Assembly (NCBI RefSeq): GCF_024713945.1
Contig: NC_134683.1
Location: forward strand, 3,473,501-3,537,500
Source: Dermatophagoides farinae
Lineage: Eukaryota > Arthropoda > Arachnida > Sarcoptiformes > Pyroglyphidae
Length of the DNA: 64,000 bases
Reading direction: 5' to 3'
Made by a program: the position numbers and the translations under genes. Below, piece after piece: positions 50,694-63,589 of this stretch (the stretch's first letter is position 1; the number at the start of each line of letters is the position of its first letter). Below the pieces are notes generated by a model that saw only the letters and a program-made list of their open reading frames with translations, made no database searches and had not been told where the DNA came from.

Positions 50694-53600
50694 CTATGTT
50701 GACGATGAAGACGATGATGATGTCGATGATGATGATGTATGATAGGAATAATAGGTAGAATATTCGAATCTATTGTTAGATATTCGATTTGAATGTTCAA
50801 TCATTGATGAGGTATTTGTATTCATATGATGATTCGTTAAAATAATCGATTCCATTGTTGGATTTGGATTTTCATTTCCAATTATTATATCTGTATGATA
50901 ATCCGTTGATGATAATATAGATGATGATTGAGCTGTCCAATGATGATGATGATGATGATTGGCCATCGAATGATCAGAATGTTGTTGTTGATGATGATCA
51001 AAATCATTCATTATTCGTGGCTGTAATACGTCAATCGGATGTAATGTTAATGATGATGATGATGATGATGATGATAATGGCGGTACTTGTTGAATTGGTG
51101 GAAAATAATCATTGATTAAATGATGATTATGATTATGACAATTGATATCGGAAACAATATGATGATGTTCGTTGTCACAATTTGTTTCTATTCAAAAAAA
51201 AAGATGAGTAAATATTAATAAATATAATTTTCTTTTCTCTAATTAATAAATTGTGATCATCATCATCATCATTATTGATTGATTGAAAATCTTATCTCAT
51301 TTATGAATAACGACAGATATGAATAGACCTTTCAACAACAATAAAATAAAAAAAAAAGGAAATTCATTCATACGATTTTTTTGGATTATTCAATTTATAT
51401 GAATAAAAAAAATCATCATCATCATCATCATTAGCATAATCATTATAAATGGAATTATTATTATCCAGATAATAAAAATCTAAATGAATACATTGATTGG
51501 TCAAACAAACAAAAAGAAAAAGAAAAACAAATTGATTATTCATCGATTATCATCATCATCATCATCATGAAAATCGTTTTTTTTTCTACTACCAATTGTC
51601 ATTGATTGAAAATTTATCGAATAAAAAAAAAAGAAAATCAAACAACAGATAAAATCAAATTTCGATTAAGTAAACATTGAAGAACTACAACAAAGATTCA
51701 ATTATCAGTAAACAACATTGTCTGTCTGTATCTGTGTGTGTGTGTGTGTGTGTGTGTGGTCTACGAACGTGATTTTCGTGAAATATTCGATACATACACA
51801 ATTGTATCAATAGTAATAATCATCATCAATTATTATCCATGTGAAAATTTTGATCAAATATATTTTTATAATATTTTAGTTATCAGATCAATTTGTGTGG
51901 TTTTTTTTTGCATCCACCACTATATATCGATTATATTATATTTTGGTATTTGGTATATTAATCACTCACGACAATTTTTTTTTTCTTAAAGTCTTGATTT
52001 CTCCTGTTAAAATAGTTCTGTATTCGTATCATATAATCCACATACAAGGATTAGATTTTGTATAGCGTTTCTCTTCTCTTTTCTATGCCATTTTTATTGT
52101 TACTGTTGATTATTATAGCCACCAAAATTTCATTGTCAACAAAATTATCTTATGATGTGATTATATAGTACCCATATTCATCTAACATCAATGTCATTAA
52201 TTACACTAATGGATAATCGATATACAAAAAATTGGTAATGGGGCATACGCGTGGTTTTTGTTCTCACAATTAAATAAACAGTGACAATAACAACAACAAC
52301 AACAGGAATGATGAAGACTGATAATTGCTTCATTATTATTGATCAATGTGCAATCATTAATTCTTTTGATAATTATGGAGAATTTCTTGTTTTTATGTTT
52401 TTCTTTGTTTAAATGATAAATCAATCAATCAACAGATCAATCAAATGCGAATTGTCAATCGCCTAAATATAGTAACAAAATATAAAGAGAAATAGTTATT
52501 ATATATCAATCATCAATAAAAAAAAACATAGGTTATATCGATAATCATTCAAAAAACACTGAATAGATTGACTAAGAAAAATATATAATTATCACTTAGG
52601 TACAAAGAACAGCATTCGACCTAGAAAAAAAATTATCAATTTCAAAAAAAAAAGAAAAAATTTCAATTTTCAATCAAAATCTTTGAAAAATTAAGAGGAG
52701 ATTAAACAAACAAACAAACAAAAAAATCAACGTAAATTGATGCTAATTGGCTCTAATCTGCTCATTCTCCAATGGATCAAATGTTAATGGTTGATGCACA
52801 CAAACATACACACGTTCGAAAGATTCAAATTATAATGATTTCTTTTACACTGGTAATGATAATGTTTGATGATGATTATAATGATAATGTTTGCATCACA
52901 CAAATTTTGTACGTAAATTGGCAATAATAACAAAAAAAAAATTTCTTTTGAATACTAACCACATTGATGATTGATTGATGTATAATGATCGATATTCTGA
53001 TTAATCATTGGTGGTAGCTGTTGTTGTTGTTGTTGTTGTTGTTGCTGCTGCTGTTGCTGTGGTGGTAATTGATGATGCTGATGATGAGAGGTGTAATTAT
53101 CTGTATTCATCGTAGTAGTCATTGTCGTCTTCTGATTATCGTCATCATCATGATGATCATTATTATTGTCCAATTCTTCTTTTTTCACTTTTATCACTTG
53201 TTCATTATTTAGATTTTCATTTTGTTGTTGCTGTTTTCGATTCTTATTATTATGCTGTTGTTGTTGATTAATATTTGGACAATATTTACGACGTTTACCC
53301 GATTGATTTTCCATTTTAATTTGTTTAAGTAAATTATGATCATCGATATCCAAAGAATCATTTGATATCGATTCATCTTGTGGTTTATAGATAAATGTTC
53401 GTGGTTCACTTGATTCACCATCACGTTGTCGAAATAATTGTATATAAACTTGTATTGGTTTTGTTATTTCCACATTACGATATGGTGGTGTACGAAATAC
53501 AATGGCAACTTGATGATGAACATCTGATTCATTGAATTGTCCAAATGATTCCCATTGTTGATTACCATCGTTGTCGATTTCAAAAAATCTTATACGTATT

Positions 53601-55107
53601 TCTTTTTTATTCACTTTTTCACATAATAAATAGATTTCATCACCACCAATAACTGATCCATAGAATCGATTTAAACGTACTATTCTTAATTCACCTGAAT
53701 CAGGTGATTCTATACCGAAAGAGAGAGTGTGGATTAATTCATGAAAAAAAAAATTTTCATTCAACTTACTTTGATTGGCAATCGGTTTCGAGTAGACAGG
53801 TGCACATAACGGCCGTAGAAAAAATTGTTTCGTTTCCAATTCCACTTCTGGTTGTTGTTGTTGTTGTTGTTCACAAAGCATAAATGCTTCAAATCGAATT
53901 CGAACTGAATTTAAATTCAAATCTTTAGCTTCTTTTTCTGCTTCTAATTGTAATTGTCGTCGTAATTGTTGATTGTTAAGACAATGTTGTTGTTGTTGTT
54001 GTTGTCCAGTACGACGAAGAAGACGGCGACGATTTAGTTGATGTGATGATGATTTTCGTCTGTACAGAATTTCTTGAACTTCTTTTTTGCCAATAAACAG
54101 AATGCCTAGATTTTGGAATCTATTTGTGGAAAAAATTTCAAGAATATTTTCTTTAGGAAAAAAAAGTGAAAATTTTTTTTTATAAAATCTTACATTGCAG
54201 TCATATTATCCAGATTTACGGGCAATGTACACGAACCATCAGCACTACAATGTCGTCCCATCAATTTATGTACATGTAATTTTGGTTGCAATTCATTTGT
54301 AGCCAAACTGGCACGAACATAAACGGGATTTGAAAGATGATAATTTTCGATCTAAAATGTTATGATCATTGTTGTTGTTGTTTTTGTTGTTGTGGTCGTT
54401 GAAAAAGGAAAAAGAAAAAAATTTTCGAATAAAATTCCGAATTTGTATGTGTGTGGCAATTACTACCTTGACGGTGGGATAAGTTTTACGTATTGGGCAA
54501 CTATTCACACCATTTAGGCCACCGTGTGAACCTTTTTCACTACGATAACGATAACGTATTCGATTGATTGGTTCTTCGATTATGGTCAGATGGACACCTT
54601 TTTCTTGTAGATCTGTAATGTGTGTGTGTGAGTGAGTGTGTGTGGTAAAAAAGAATAGATAATCATGGTCATCATTCGATAGATGCTGTAAACAAAACAA
54701 AACCAAAAAAACTTACCATCATCGATAACCGGCAATGTTTGTGGATGTAATGTATTCGCACTGATAATTACCATAGTTGTTGGATATATTTGTTGCTGCT
54801 GTTCATCATCAACATTATCATCATCATCTATATCATGTTCATTCGATAAAAATGTCATATTATCCATTGTTTTTCTTGTTTGTTCATCATCATTTTGATA
54901 AAAATGTTGTGATTGTTGTTGTTGTTGATGATATGATAATAAATCCGATGATGATGATGATGAAGATGTTCGATGATGGGAATCATTTTCACCATTAATA
55001 CTTTGGTAGCCATTATAATTAGCCGGATAAATTATTGCTTTATTCAATGAAAACTGATTATTTATATCCATCATTGTTGTCATTTGAATTATTGGTGGCA
55101 GTATCAT
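50694..55107 (-). CDS. Rel: Rel/NF-kB transcription factor, Relish/p105 type, without ankyrin repeats
   Basis: DNA-binding immune transcription factor. Exons 55107-54717, 54612-54467, 54351-54194, 54119-53770, 53709-52960 and 51187-50694 join to 762 residues. After a Ser/Gln-rich N terminus (about 1-130), the Rel homology domain begins at DLQEKGVHLTIIEEP. Its DNA-recognition loop is RYRYRSEKGSHGGLNG, close to p105 and Relish rather than Dorsal. MGRHCSADGSCTLP, FQNLGILFIGKKEV and KDLNLNSVRIRFEAF complete the N-terminal half. The dimerisation half includes GELRIVRLNRFYG, GGDEIYLLCEKV, ESDVHHQVAIVFRTPPY and TKPIQVYIQL. A basic GKRRKY follows as a likely nuclear localisation signal. Instead of an IkB-like ankyrin region, the remainder is Gln/His/Asn/Ser-rich. 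The last intron is 1.77 kb. Several Met codons in the first 14 leave the start uncertain. Confidence 0.9.
51188..52959 (-). other. Rel: Large last intron of the Rel gene
   Basis: A 1.77-kb intron joining ...HHQCG to ETNCDNE in frame. It contains a (TG)n run at 51731-51758 and many CAT triplets. No ankyrin-coding sequence is visible inside it. Confidence 0.6.
51731..51758 (+). repeat. (TG)n microsatellite
   Basis: About 13 TG units inside the last Rel intron. Confidence 0.85.
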
Positions 55108-57471
55108 ATCAATAAATCAAATATCATCATCGATAGCAAGATTAAATACAAATAAAATAAAATCATCTGATAATTCAAGATACAATTGATGATAAATCGC
55201 CTGATCGATTGGTCAATCAATCAATCAATAAATCTACCTGCCGTCTATCTATCAATCTATTCAAACATTCGAATCTTTTTTTATGATGTCTTATATATTT
55301 GATGATGATGATTATAAAGACGAAACCAGACAAGACAAGCCTCCAATCTCTATATTGGAAGCCTGTTTTTTTTTAATATCTTCTTCAAATCGCTCCCTTC
55401 ATTTTCTTCATCATCATTATCATCATCATCATCATCGTTGTCGAAATCAAACAAGATCCATCCTTCCATTTTTTTTCATCATCAACAAAAACAAAATTTT
55501 TGTTTTTTTGATTGCCCAATGAAAAACCTCCTACAAAAAAAAAATTTTTATTTATGGAGAAGAAAAAAGGGCCGAACATTAACTATTGATGTCTTTTATT
55601 ATCATTATCATCATCATCATCATTATTATTATTGAACATGACCAATGATTCAATCAATCGTCAATGATAGTCGACGAACAGCAACAAATATAAACAGTTA
55701 GATTGAATGGTGAAAAAAAAAATAGAAAGAGAAATCGACAATGTTGTTGTTGTGTGGTTTTTATTATAATTTTTCTTTCTTCAATATAGGTCTATACACA
55801 AATATAAAGGTATGTAGTGGATTTTTTGCATTTTTTTTCATAATAAATTCAATTATGATGATGATAATTCATACAGAATTCAAGAATTGAAACAAAAAAA
55901 AGAATTTAGATTTTATCGATTAATTTTCAATACAACAAAAAAATTAATAAATTTTTTGTCGTTGATTTCAATTGGTTTTCGATTTGGTTTGTTTGATTTT
56001 CATGTGTTACTTCTTGGCTACTACTTGTTGGTCATTTAGTCACTGGTTACATTCACAAATTCACATTGTAGTCATCGTCATCATCATCATCAATCGTAAC
56101 TATCTGGTTCCCACAACCACAAAAAAAAATTTGTCGGTTGTCTATACATACAAATAATACAAAAGCCGATGAAATTTTCAATGAAATTGAATTTGATGAA
56201 AAAAAAATAGATAATGATCACTAATCATTGATCATTACTCACACGATTTCGATGATGATGACGATGACCACGATGGCATACAATCGAATCGAATCGAATC
56301 GAATTTCAATGTATCGTGAAAACGAAACGAAAAGAAAAAAAAATTTCTCCTTTCGATTAACGGTTGATGAGAATTTTTTTTCTTTTTTTTTCGTTTTTAA
56401 TTTATACCACTGACCGTGATTATTTATCTTTTTGAAAGAAAAAAAAAATGTATCAACAAACAATAATAACAGGTATGTGTAATAATTAAAATACATGAGT
56501 GACAAATATTCGAATGTTTTTCACCGTTCAAAAATTGTCTCCATCCACATTCATTCACACATTCGAATCGAAATGCTTTTTTTTGAAAAAGCAAGGCCAG
56601 CATTTGGTCATCATAATTTTTTTTTCTAATTTTTGGTCATCATCATGTCCAATGATATTTTGTTTTGTTTCTACATCTAAAGACCACCACCACCACCACC
56701 ACCACTACTAACAACAACAATCAAGAGAATCAAAATCAAACCAACCATGTCCATTCCATGTAAAACATTCTATTTTGGCTATTGTTATATTCATTTCATT
56801 CATATCGTAATTATAAATTCAATTCCCGTATGTTTTTCATTAACATCATCATCATCATCATCATCATCGTCCTCGTCGTTTGTTGTTATTATTATCATTT
56901 AACAGCTATTGAATACACACACTGTGGAAGACAAGAAAAAAAACACTACCTGTTGCATTTTTTTTCTCTACACACATCTCTGAGTCATAATGAAATAAAT
57001 CTCTGCAATTCCTATAGAATCAATCAAATCAGATTGCCACAACAAAACCCACACACACACACACACACACATCAGATCTGATTGATTGAATTGTTATTGA
57101 TCAAATATTGACATTCCGGAAAAAAATTGAAATTTTTAAAGTGAAATTATATATTGTTTTTATTGACCAATTTTGGTTGTAAAACATATAAAAAAAAACC
57201 AACCAACCAACCAACGAATGAAGAGAGAAATAACCATTGTCCAATCAGGAAGTCCATTTATTAGCATCCGAATCTCATTTTTTTCTGTTTTGTTTTGTTT
57301 TTTTTTCTGTGTTTGAATCGTTGATTTCTCTTTTTCGCAATTTTTCAGTTTCATGAATTTCTCCATTCATTTCAATCACCAGAAAAAAAATCAATCATAA
57401 ATGTCGAATCATTTTGATAATTTTTCATCAAACAATATTGACGAAATGATTAACGAAAATTTTCATTGAAA
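55108..57471. other. Intergenic region between Rel gene and esterase-like gene
   Basis: Divergent upstream region of 2.36 kb. It has (CAT/ATC)n near 55407-55438, 55600 and 56845, a CACCAC block near 56686 and (CA)n near 57050. A small exon-like unit (TATAG, 20 bases, GTATGT) lies near 55791-55815 but has no coding evidence. I see no gene. Confidence 0.4.
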
Positions 57472-60114
57472 ATGTTTTTGTTTTTTGATTCTTCATTTCT
57501 TCTTTTGTTATTATCAAGATTTCTATTATTGTTGTTGTTATTATTTTCATCCATGTATAGTGATGATTATTCAATCAATTGCCAATCATCATCATCATCA
57601 TTGACATCATCAGCATCGGTGGTTGAAATTCAAACCGAATTAGGACCGATCACAGGCCTACGAATTCGAACATATCTCAATAATCGAGCTATTGGTTTTA
57701 TGGGCATTCCATATGCATTAGCACCTATTGGTAATCTACGTTTTAAGGTATGTAGAAAAGAGTTTTTTTTGTTTTTGTACTTTTAAATTAATTTCTAATT
57801 TAAAATTATTATAAAATCAGAAACCAATACCATATCCAAAATGGTATCCAAAAACATTGACAGCCAATGGTTATAAACCATGTTGTCCACAATTAGATAT
57901 TAATGGTCTACCACATGGTCAAGAAGATTGTCTTTATCTGAACGTATTTGTGCCATTGGCTAACCTTCCACAGGTAACAATTTAATGAATTTATTCACAA
58001 TTGATTTTGATTTTGTCATTAAAAAAAGCAACAACAGAATCCGATCGGTAGACGCTTTCCAGTTATGGTTTACATTCAAGGAGAATCATTCGAAAATGGT
58101 GATGCAGCTCTCTATGGTCCAGAATATCTACTCGATTGGGATGTTATTGTCGTTACTTTCAATTATCGTTTGGGTATACTTGGATTTCTAAGCACTGGTG
58201 ATGAACATGGTACTGGAAATTGGGGTCTTTATGATCAATTATTGGTACTAAGATGGATTCATGATCACATTGAATCATTCGGTGGTGATCCAAGTCAAGT
58301 TACATTGTTTGGTCAAGGAGCTGGTGCATCATCGGCCATATTGCATCTAATTTCGCCATTAAGTACTGGACTATTCAATCGTGTAATTGCACAAAGTGGA
58401 TCACCACTTTGTAGCTGGTCAATGGAATATAATGCAGCCAATGTTGCCATAGAATTGGGCCGTAAAATTGGCTGTCCAATTCGTCGTGGAAACGCCGAAT
58501 TAATCGAATGTTTACGACGGGTGAAATTGACCGTATTGCTTAAAGAACAACAACAAGGAAAGATATTCGGTGAATATCCACACCAATTTGTACCCGTTGT
58601 TGAAGAAGTGGGTGTTGCTCATGAACGTCTTGTACCGAATGAACCACGACGGTTAATAAGTCAAGGTCATTATCGACGTATTCCATTGATGATGGGATAT
58701 AATAAAGATGAAACAGCATTTCTTTATCCACGTAAGTATTCAAAGTCATGTGTCATGTCATTCGTTTCTTAATTTTCTTTTTTTTAGTCATACTTAACAA
58801 ACAGATGATTGGTGACCAAGTCGGAAATCTACGAACATATTTAGAGGAAAAACTTTTACCACGATTTATACGTGCTACAATTCTATTGAATAATGGTGGA
58901 AAAAACACTGCCTATGAAATGATTGGAAATAATGCCTATAAGCTGAAAACAGCAATCAAAGATTATGAACATGATATACAGCAGAATATTTTGTTCAAAT
59001 ATTTTAATTTTCTAAATAGTAAAAATTATCCTGAAATGGCTTTTCGATTTGTCAATGTAAGTATATAACAATTGATTGATTCATGTTTTTTTTAAAAATT
59101 TTTTTTTCAAAGATGAGCACCGATGCTTTATATGGATCTTGTATCGATGAAACATTAAGATTATATTCAACAGCTGCAACATCATCCAATCAAAATCTTA
59201 ATGTTATGGGTCATTTCCTTTCGTTACCATTCACAAATATTACTTATAAATATGTATTTGGTTATCGTGGACGTAATTCAATGTTAAATCTAATATTACA
59301 AGGTAATCATCGTCAACTAATCGGTTATAATAATAGAGGTTTAATGTGGTGGCCATCAAATAATAATCAAGAATTTGATCCAACATCCAATGCCGTTTGT
59401 CATGGTGATGAATTATTTTATTTATTCAATTTAAAATTTTCAACACGAAAACCACAAGATAATCGTGATGCATTGATACAACGACGATTATTACATCTAT
59501 GGACTGATTTTGCCAAACATGGGTATGTTTATAATTTGAATGTTTGTTTGTTTATTTGTTCCGGTTGTTTAAAATTTTTTTTACACATTACCGCGTATTT
59601 TCCTTGTAGATTTGCCCCATTTATACCAAGTTTGGATACACCATTTTGGCCACCATATACAATACAAAGGCCAACTACATATTTGATTGAAGAAAAATTG
59701 TTACCAGTTGATTCATATCATGATTCTGCAACACATTTTTGGATACGTTATTTACCATCAATTAGTTCATCGTCGATTACATCAGCATCGATCATTGATC
59801 GTACGAAATCCAATTCAAAATGGCATCAATCGAATAATATGAATAATAATAATGGCCGTAGTCAACAATCGGATAGCAGTAGTAGTATACGTTCGATGAC
59901 AAAACTACGAACATTTGCATGGTCAATGTTAGCCTTGTCGTTAACATTATTCGTTTTAATTATCATTTTAATGTTATTATTAATTCATCAACGACGTCGG
60001 CAATCATTTTCTGCTGAAACATCACATGTTTATAATTGTGGCCATACATCAGCAAAAACATTAGCACATGTACTTGCATCACGTCGTGCATCATCATCAT
60101 CCGGATTGTATTGA
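57472..60114 (+). CDS. Cholinesterase-like adhesion molecule (catalytically inactive alpha/beta-hydrolase, single-pass membrane protein)
   Basis: Type I membrane protein with a carboxylesterase fold, probably used for cell adhesion or recognition like neuroligin, gliotactin and neurotactin. Exons 57472-57747, 57821-57973, 58029-58731, 58788-59056, 59113-59522 and 59610-60114 join to 771 residues. A Leu-rich signal peptide leads (start at MFLFFDSSF). The fold signatures are clear: QEDCLYLNVFVP, VIVVTFNYRLGILGF, GNWGLYDQLLVLRWI and GGDPSQVTLFGQGAGASS. In an active esterase the last motif reads G-x-S-x-G. Here it is G-Q-G-A-G, so the nucleophilic serine is replaced by glycine. A membrane helix (WSMLALSLTLFVLIIILMLL) precedes a short basic cytoplasmic tail of about 50 residues ending SSSGLY. 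The tail is shorter than in neuroligin or gliotactin. I cannot assign a specific orthologue. Confidence 0.85.
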
Positions 60115-60527
60115 AATTTTATAACAAAAAAAAAAAAAAAAAAATGTTTGAAAAATTTTCATTCCTGTACAGAATATAAAAAAAAATAATTTTTTTTTTC
60201 AAAGTAAAACTTGACCATAATTGATAATAGATGACGACACCTATATTATTATCTGTCAATCAGGTTGATTCGATTCGAACACATTGCACATTGCTATCAT
60301 ATAAAATGACCATGAACAGGTCGACCATGAATTGATTGAATGAATGAGGGTCGTCGCATCGCAACCAATGAACAGACTGAATATGTGATTCATCATTCGA
60401 ACATTCAAAACAAAAACAAAAACAAACCTGAAAAAAGCTGACTTGTTTTTTTTTGTAAAAGTTTATGTCATCAACAACAACAAATTTTTAGATCATCATT
60501 TAGAAATATTTACGATTCTGTGATAAA
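60115..60527. other. Intergenic gap, esterase-like gene to DNAJC22
   Basis: A-run near 60126-60143, then AT-rich sequence with no gene seen. The DNAJC22 promoter is presumably here. Confidence 0.45.
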
Positions 60528-61595
60528 ATGACACCGAACAACAATAAGAAACGATTATGGTTGGCCTATTTATTCCTATTATTTGGTGGTTTTTTTGGCT
60601 TACATCAATTCTATCTTGGTCGTTATAGACATGGATTTGCATTGTGTGCATCATTTGGCGGTTATTTTGGTGTTGGTCTTATACGAGAATTTTGGCGTCT
60701 ACCTGAATATGTGGCCGAAGTTAATGGTGATCATGATTATATGGTCAAATTGATTGAAAAGATGCGACAAAAATCTAAACCATCATTCGGAATTGTTAGA
60801 TATTTTGCCAGTATTGTTGTTGCCGATATACTTGGCTATTTGGTCATGGGTGCCATACCACATGAATGGTTCAGTGTGGATGATACCAGTGATAATATAA
60901 TATCTCGATTATTGAATTCTATTCTGGTACCGGTTGCTATTGCTATCGGTGTACATACCGTTGGTAATATTGGTCATTATTGTGGACCGATTCGATGGCC
61001 ATTAATAGCTGCCTATATGACTGCACCGCTATATTTTTTTAATTTAAATCCAGTATTCATTACCTCATTATTGGCTACATTAGCATTCACTCGATATTCA
61101 CTGCAATGGCGTCGTACGCCTCAAAAATCAATTAGTAAATGGCTGGTTACACTAGCCATGTTTGCCTATCTCATGTTATGGATATCATGGTTTTATTTTA
61201 ATTGTACGGTTACCGATAAAAATGACGAAATCATTAAATGTCGTGTGGCTGTAGGCAATTTTTTCAATAGTCCAGCATGGTTAGAATTTCGTATGGTTCT
61301 ACGTAATCTTTGGGATTTCATTCAAATTAAAGGTATTAGTGGATTATGGAATGAAATTGTTGAAGCACTTGATCCACAAGGTGAAAAAAATGCATTAAGA
61401 ATACTTGGTCTTAATGAATCATCTACACAGGATGATATAACAGCTATGTATAGGAAATTAGCACGTCAATGGCATCCAGATAAAAATCGTATTGGTGATG
61501 AACGATTGGCACAAGAAAAATTTATGGCCATACAACAAGCTTATGATCTACTATCAAGTATGCGACAGAAAAGATTAAGAAAACAATCAAGCTGA
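60528..61595 (+). CDS. DNAJC22: DnaJ homologue subfamily C member 22 (Wurst)
   Basis: Multi-pass membrane co-chaperone. The Drosophila orthologue wurst binds Hsc70 and clathrin and is needed for endocytosis in airway development. It is a single exon of 355 residues. The N terminus is a TM2-type domain (WLAYLFLLFGGFFGLHQFYL then a second helix). Further hydrophobic helices run through about residue 230. A J domain occupies the C terminus (about 290-350) with the Hsc70-activating HPD motif in YRKLARQWHPDKNR. A C-terminal J domain behind a TM2/multi-helix region is specific to DNAJC22. The length is close to that of animal orthologues. Absence of introns is unusual among its neighbours. It converges on the GGPPS gene with about 120 bases between stops. 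Confidence 0.95.
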   Translation: MTPNNNKKRLWLAYLFLLFGGFFGLHQFYLGRYRHGFALCASFGGYFGVGLIREFWRLPEYVAEVNGDHDYMVKLIEKMRQKSKPSFGIVRYFASIVVADILGYLVMGAIPHEWFSVDDTSDNIISRLLNSILVPVAIAIGVHTVGNIGHYCGPIRWPLIAAYMTAPLYFFNLNPVFITSLLATLAFTRYSLQWRRTPQKSISKWLVTLAMFAYLMLWISWFYFNCTVTDKNDEIIKCRVAVGNFFNSPAWLEFRMVLRNLWDFIQIKGISGLWNEIVEALDPQGEKNALRILGLNESSTQDDITAMYRKLARQWHPDKNRIGDERLAQEKFMAIQQAYDLLSSMRQKRLRKQSS

Positions 61596-61717
61596 TCAAA
61601 GAAAAAAAATCATGGACAAATCAACAACAATTTTGTATAGAATTTTAATTCATTTTAAATTTTATAAATGAAGAAAATGATTGAAAAAAATAATAACAAA
61701 AAAAAAAGAAAAATTGT

Positions 61718-61954
61718 TCAAATTGTTTCCAGATAATTTAATAATTGATGTAGATATTTATTACCACCCAAACGATCAACTTCTTCTCGTGCTTTTTGAC
61801 TTAAATCTTTCATTGTCACCATTGTATATTCAAATGAACCAAAAGATTCCAATTTTTCAACGGCAAATTTTTTCAACTCAACATTTGTTGTACGTTTTCG
61901 TAAAATGTCTATATATTAATTTAAATGAAAATGAATGATCGATAAAATGGTAAT

Positions 61955-61989
<35 letters not shown>

Positions 61990-63020
61990 TACTTACTGAT
62001 TAATGTTTTGTCATTTGGATTCGAAAGAATACCATGTATTATGGGAAAGGAAAATTTTCCTTCTGTCAAATCTTCACAGTAGCTTTTGTTTTCTTCATAC
62101 TAGAAAAAAAAATTTCTTTAAAAAAATTGCAAAATTAAAAAAATTCCTAAATCAATACATACAGTAGCTGATTTGAGATTAGCGTAATCATCACGAATTT
62201 GAAAATATTTTCCCAACAATGTAATTAAAAAGCTAAAATCACGTTGATCAGCACTGAATAATTGCATCAATTTTACACCTAGACTGAATAAGGCACCGGT
62301 TTTTCGTTCAATCATGGCAATATATTGTTCTTCACTTGGACAGGTATATGAATCACGCCAATAAATGTCCATTCCTTCAATAAATAAAAATTATTTTAAT
62401 TAATGTTAATTTCAATATGGCATCATACCTTGTCCACGATGTAATTCAAGCAATTGTTCAGTAAAAATAGTAATTGCTTTTGGCATTATAGCTGATGGAA
62501 ATTCTTTAATTAATTTATCTGCACTAAGAAAATAGACATAATTGGCCGAATTGATTGTCGATGCAATACCGAATATATTGTGCGCTACAGGTATTCCACG
62601 ACGTAATGTAGCATTATCCTCAATATCATCGATCCTGTATAAAAATACAAACAACACAATGGTTAGTGATAATCATTGTTAATAATACTTACAATAAACT
62701 TGAATTATGAAGCATTTCAATAATAGTGTTGATAATTTCCAATTTATCATCTGGAATCTGTAACCAATGGTTAAAAGCCTAAAGTAGATGATGATGATGA
62801 TAGAAATTTATTCATTCGAATAACACATCCATTCATACCTGAATAAGTTTGGTTCGAATTTTTTTACCACTACATTGCATAATATAATGATATGGTTCAA
62901 GAAGCTAGAACAAAAAAAATTTAAATTAAATTCAAATCCAAAAAAAAAACAAAAAATTAGAAAAAAGGGCGTTTCTCAAACCTTGTTCTCATCGTTGCTG
63001 GAATTTTGACATTCATTCAT
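61718..63020 (-). CDS. GGPS1: Geranylgeranyl diphosphate synthase
   Basis: Makes geranylgeranyl diphosphate from farnesyl diphosphate and isopentenyl diphosphate for protein prenylation. Seven exons, 63020-62982, 62904-62839, 62778-62693, 62634-62429, 62374-62163, 62099-61997 and 61908-61718, join to 300 residues, matching the animal enzyme length. [16 protein letters not shown] opens the substrate site. The first Asp-rich motif is [13 protein letters not shown] and the second is QIRDDYANL, both binding Mg2+-diphosphate. [30 protein letters not shown] and SFGSFEYT are further family signatures. The first two exons are small (13 and 22 codons). The start MNECQNSSN is the first in-frame Met and is modestly supported. 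Nothing looks damaged. Confidence 0.95.
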
Positions 63021-63589
63021 ATTTTTCACCTAATCTAGACTTTTTTGGTAGACGAATAATTGAAAATTTGTTGCTCAATTCAAATTGAAATTAATTAATG
63101 AAACTTAAAATTTGAAAAAATAAATTGTCAAAAAAAAAATTTCTTTGGTTGTTGCATTAAAACCGGCTACAACTAACATGGTTGATATAGTCATAAGTGA
63201 ATCAAAATAGCCACGTTTGTTGTTGACGTGTTGGTCAATCAACATTTCGACAATATAAAAAAAAAATGTTACCTCAACAAAAATGTTGATGACTATAGTG
63301 TAAACGCACCTTAAAGATACACACACGATATTTACCGTAATTACGTAATTAAAATTTTCCAAGTTTAAGATTAAAGTCCAATCAAACGAATAAATTGGCC
63401 AAATGAGATTAGTGATTTGTCTGACAAAAATTGAATTTTCCACTTTCAACCGCTACTAATATTGTGTATTTTTGTTCAAAAATTATTCGAAAAAGTTTCC
63501 ATATTTAGTTTTATTCAAATTTTTTTTTTATTAAAACACCTTGAACTCTGTGGTTGTGATCATCATCATCATCATCATCATTAATAATA
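63021..63589. other. Shared divergent 5' region of GGPPS and USO1
   Basis: These 569 bases lie between two head-to-head start codons and likely hold both promoters. A CAT tract lies at 63561-63580, just before the USO1 start. I see no gene. Confidence 0.4.
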
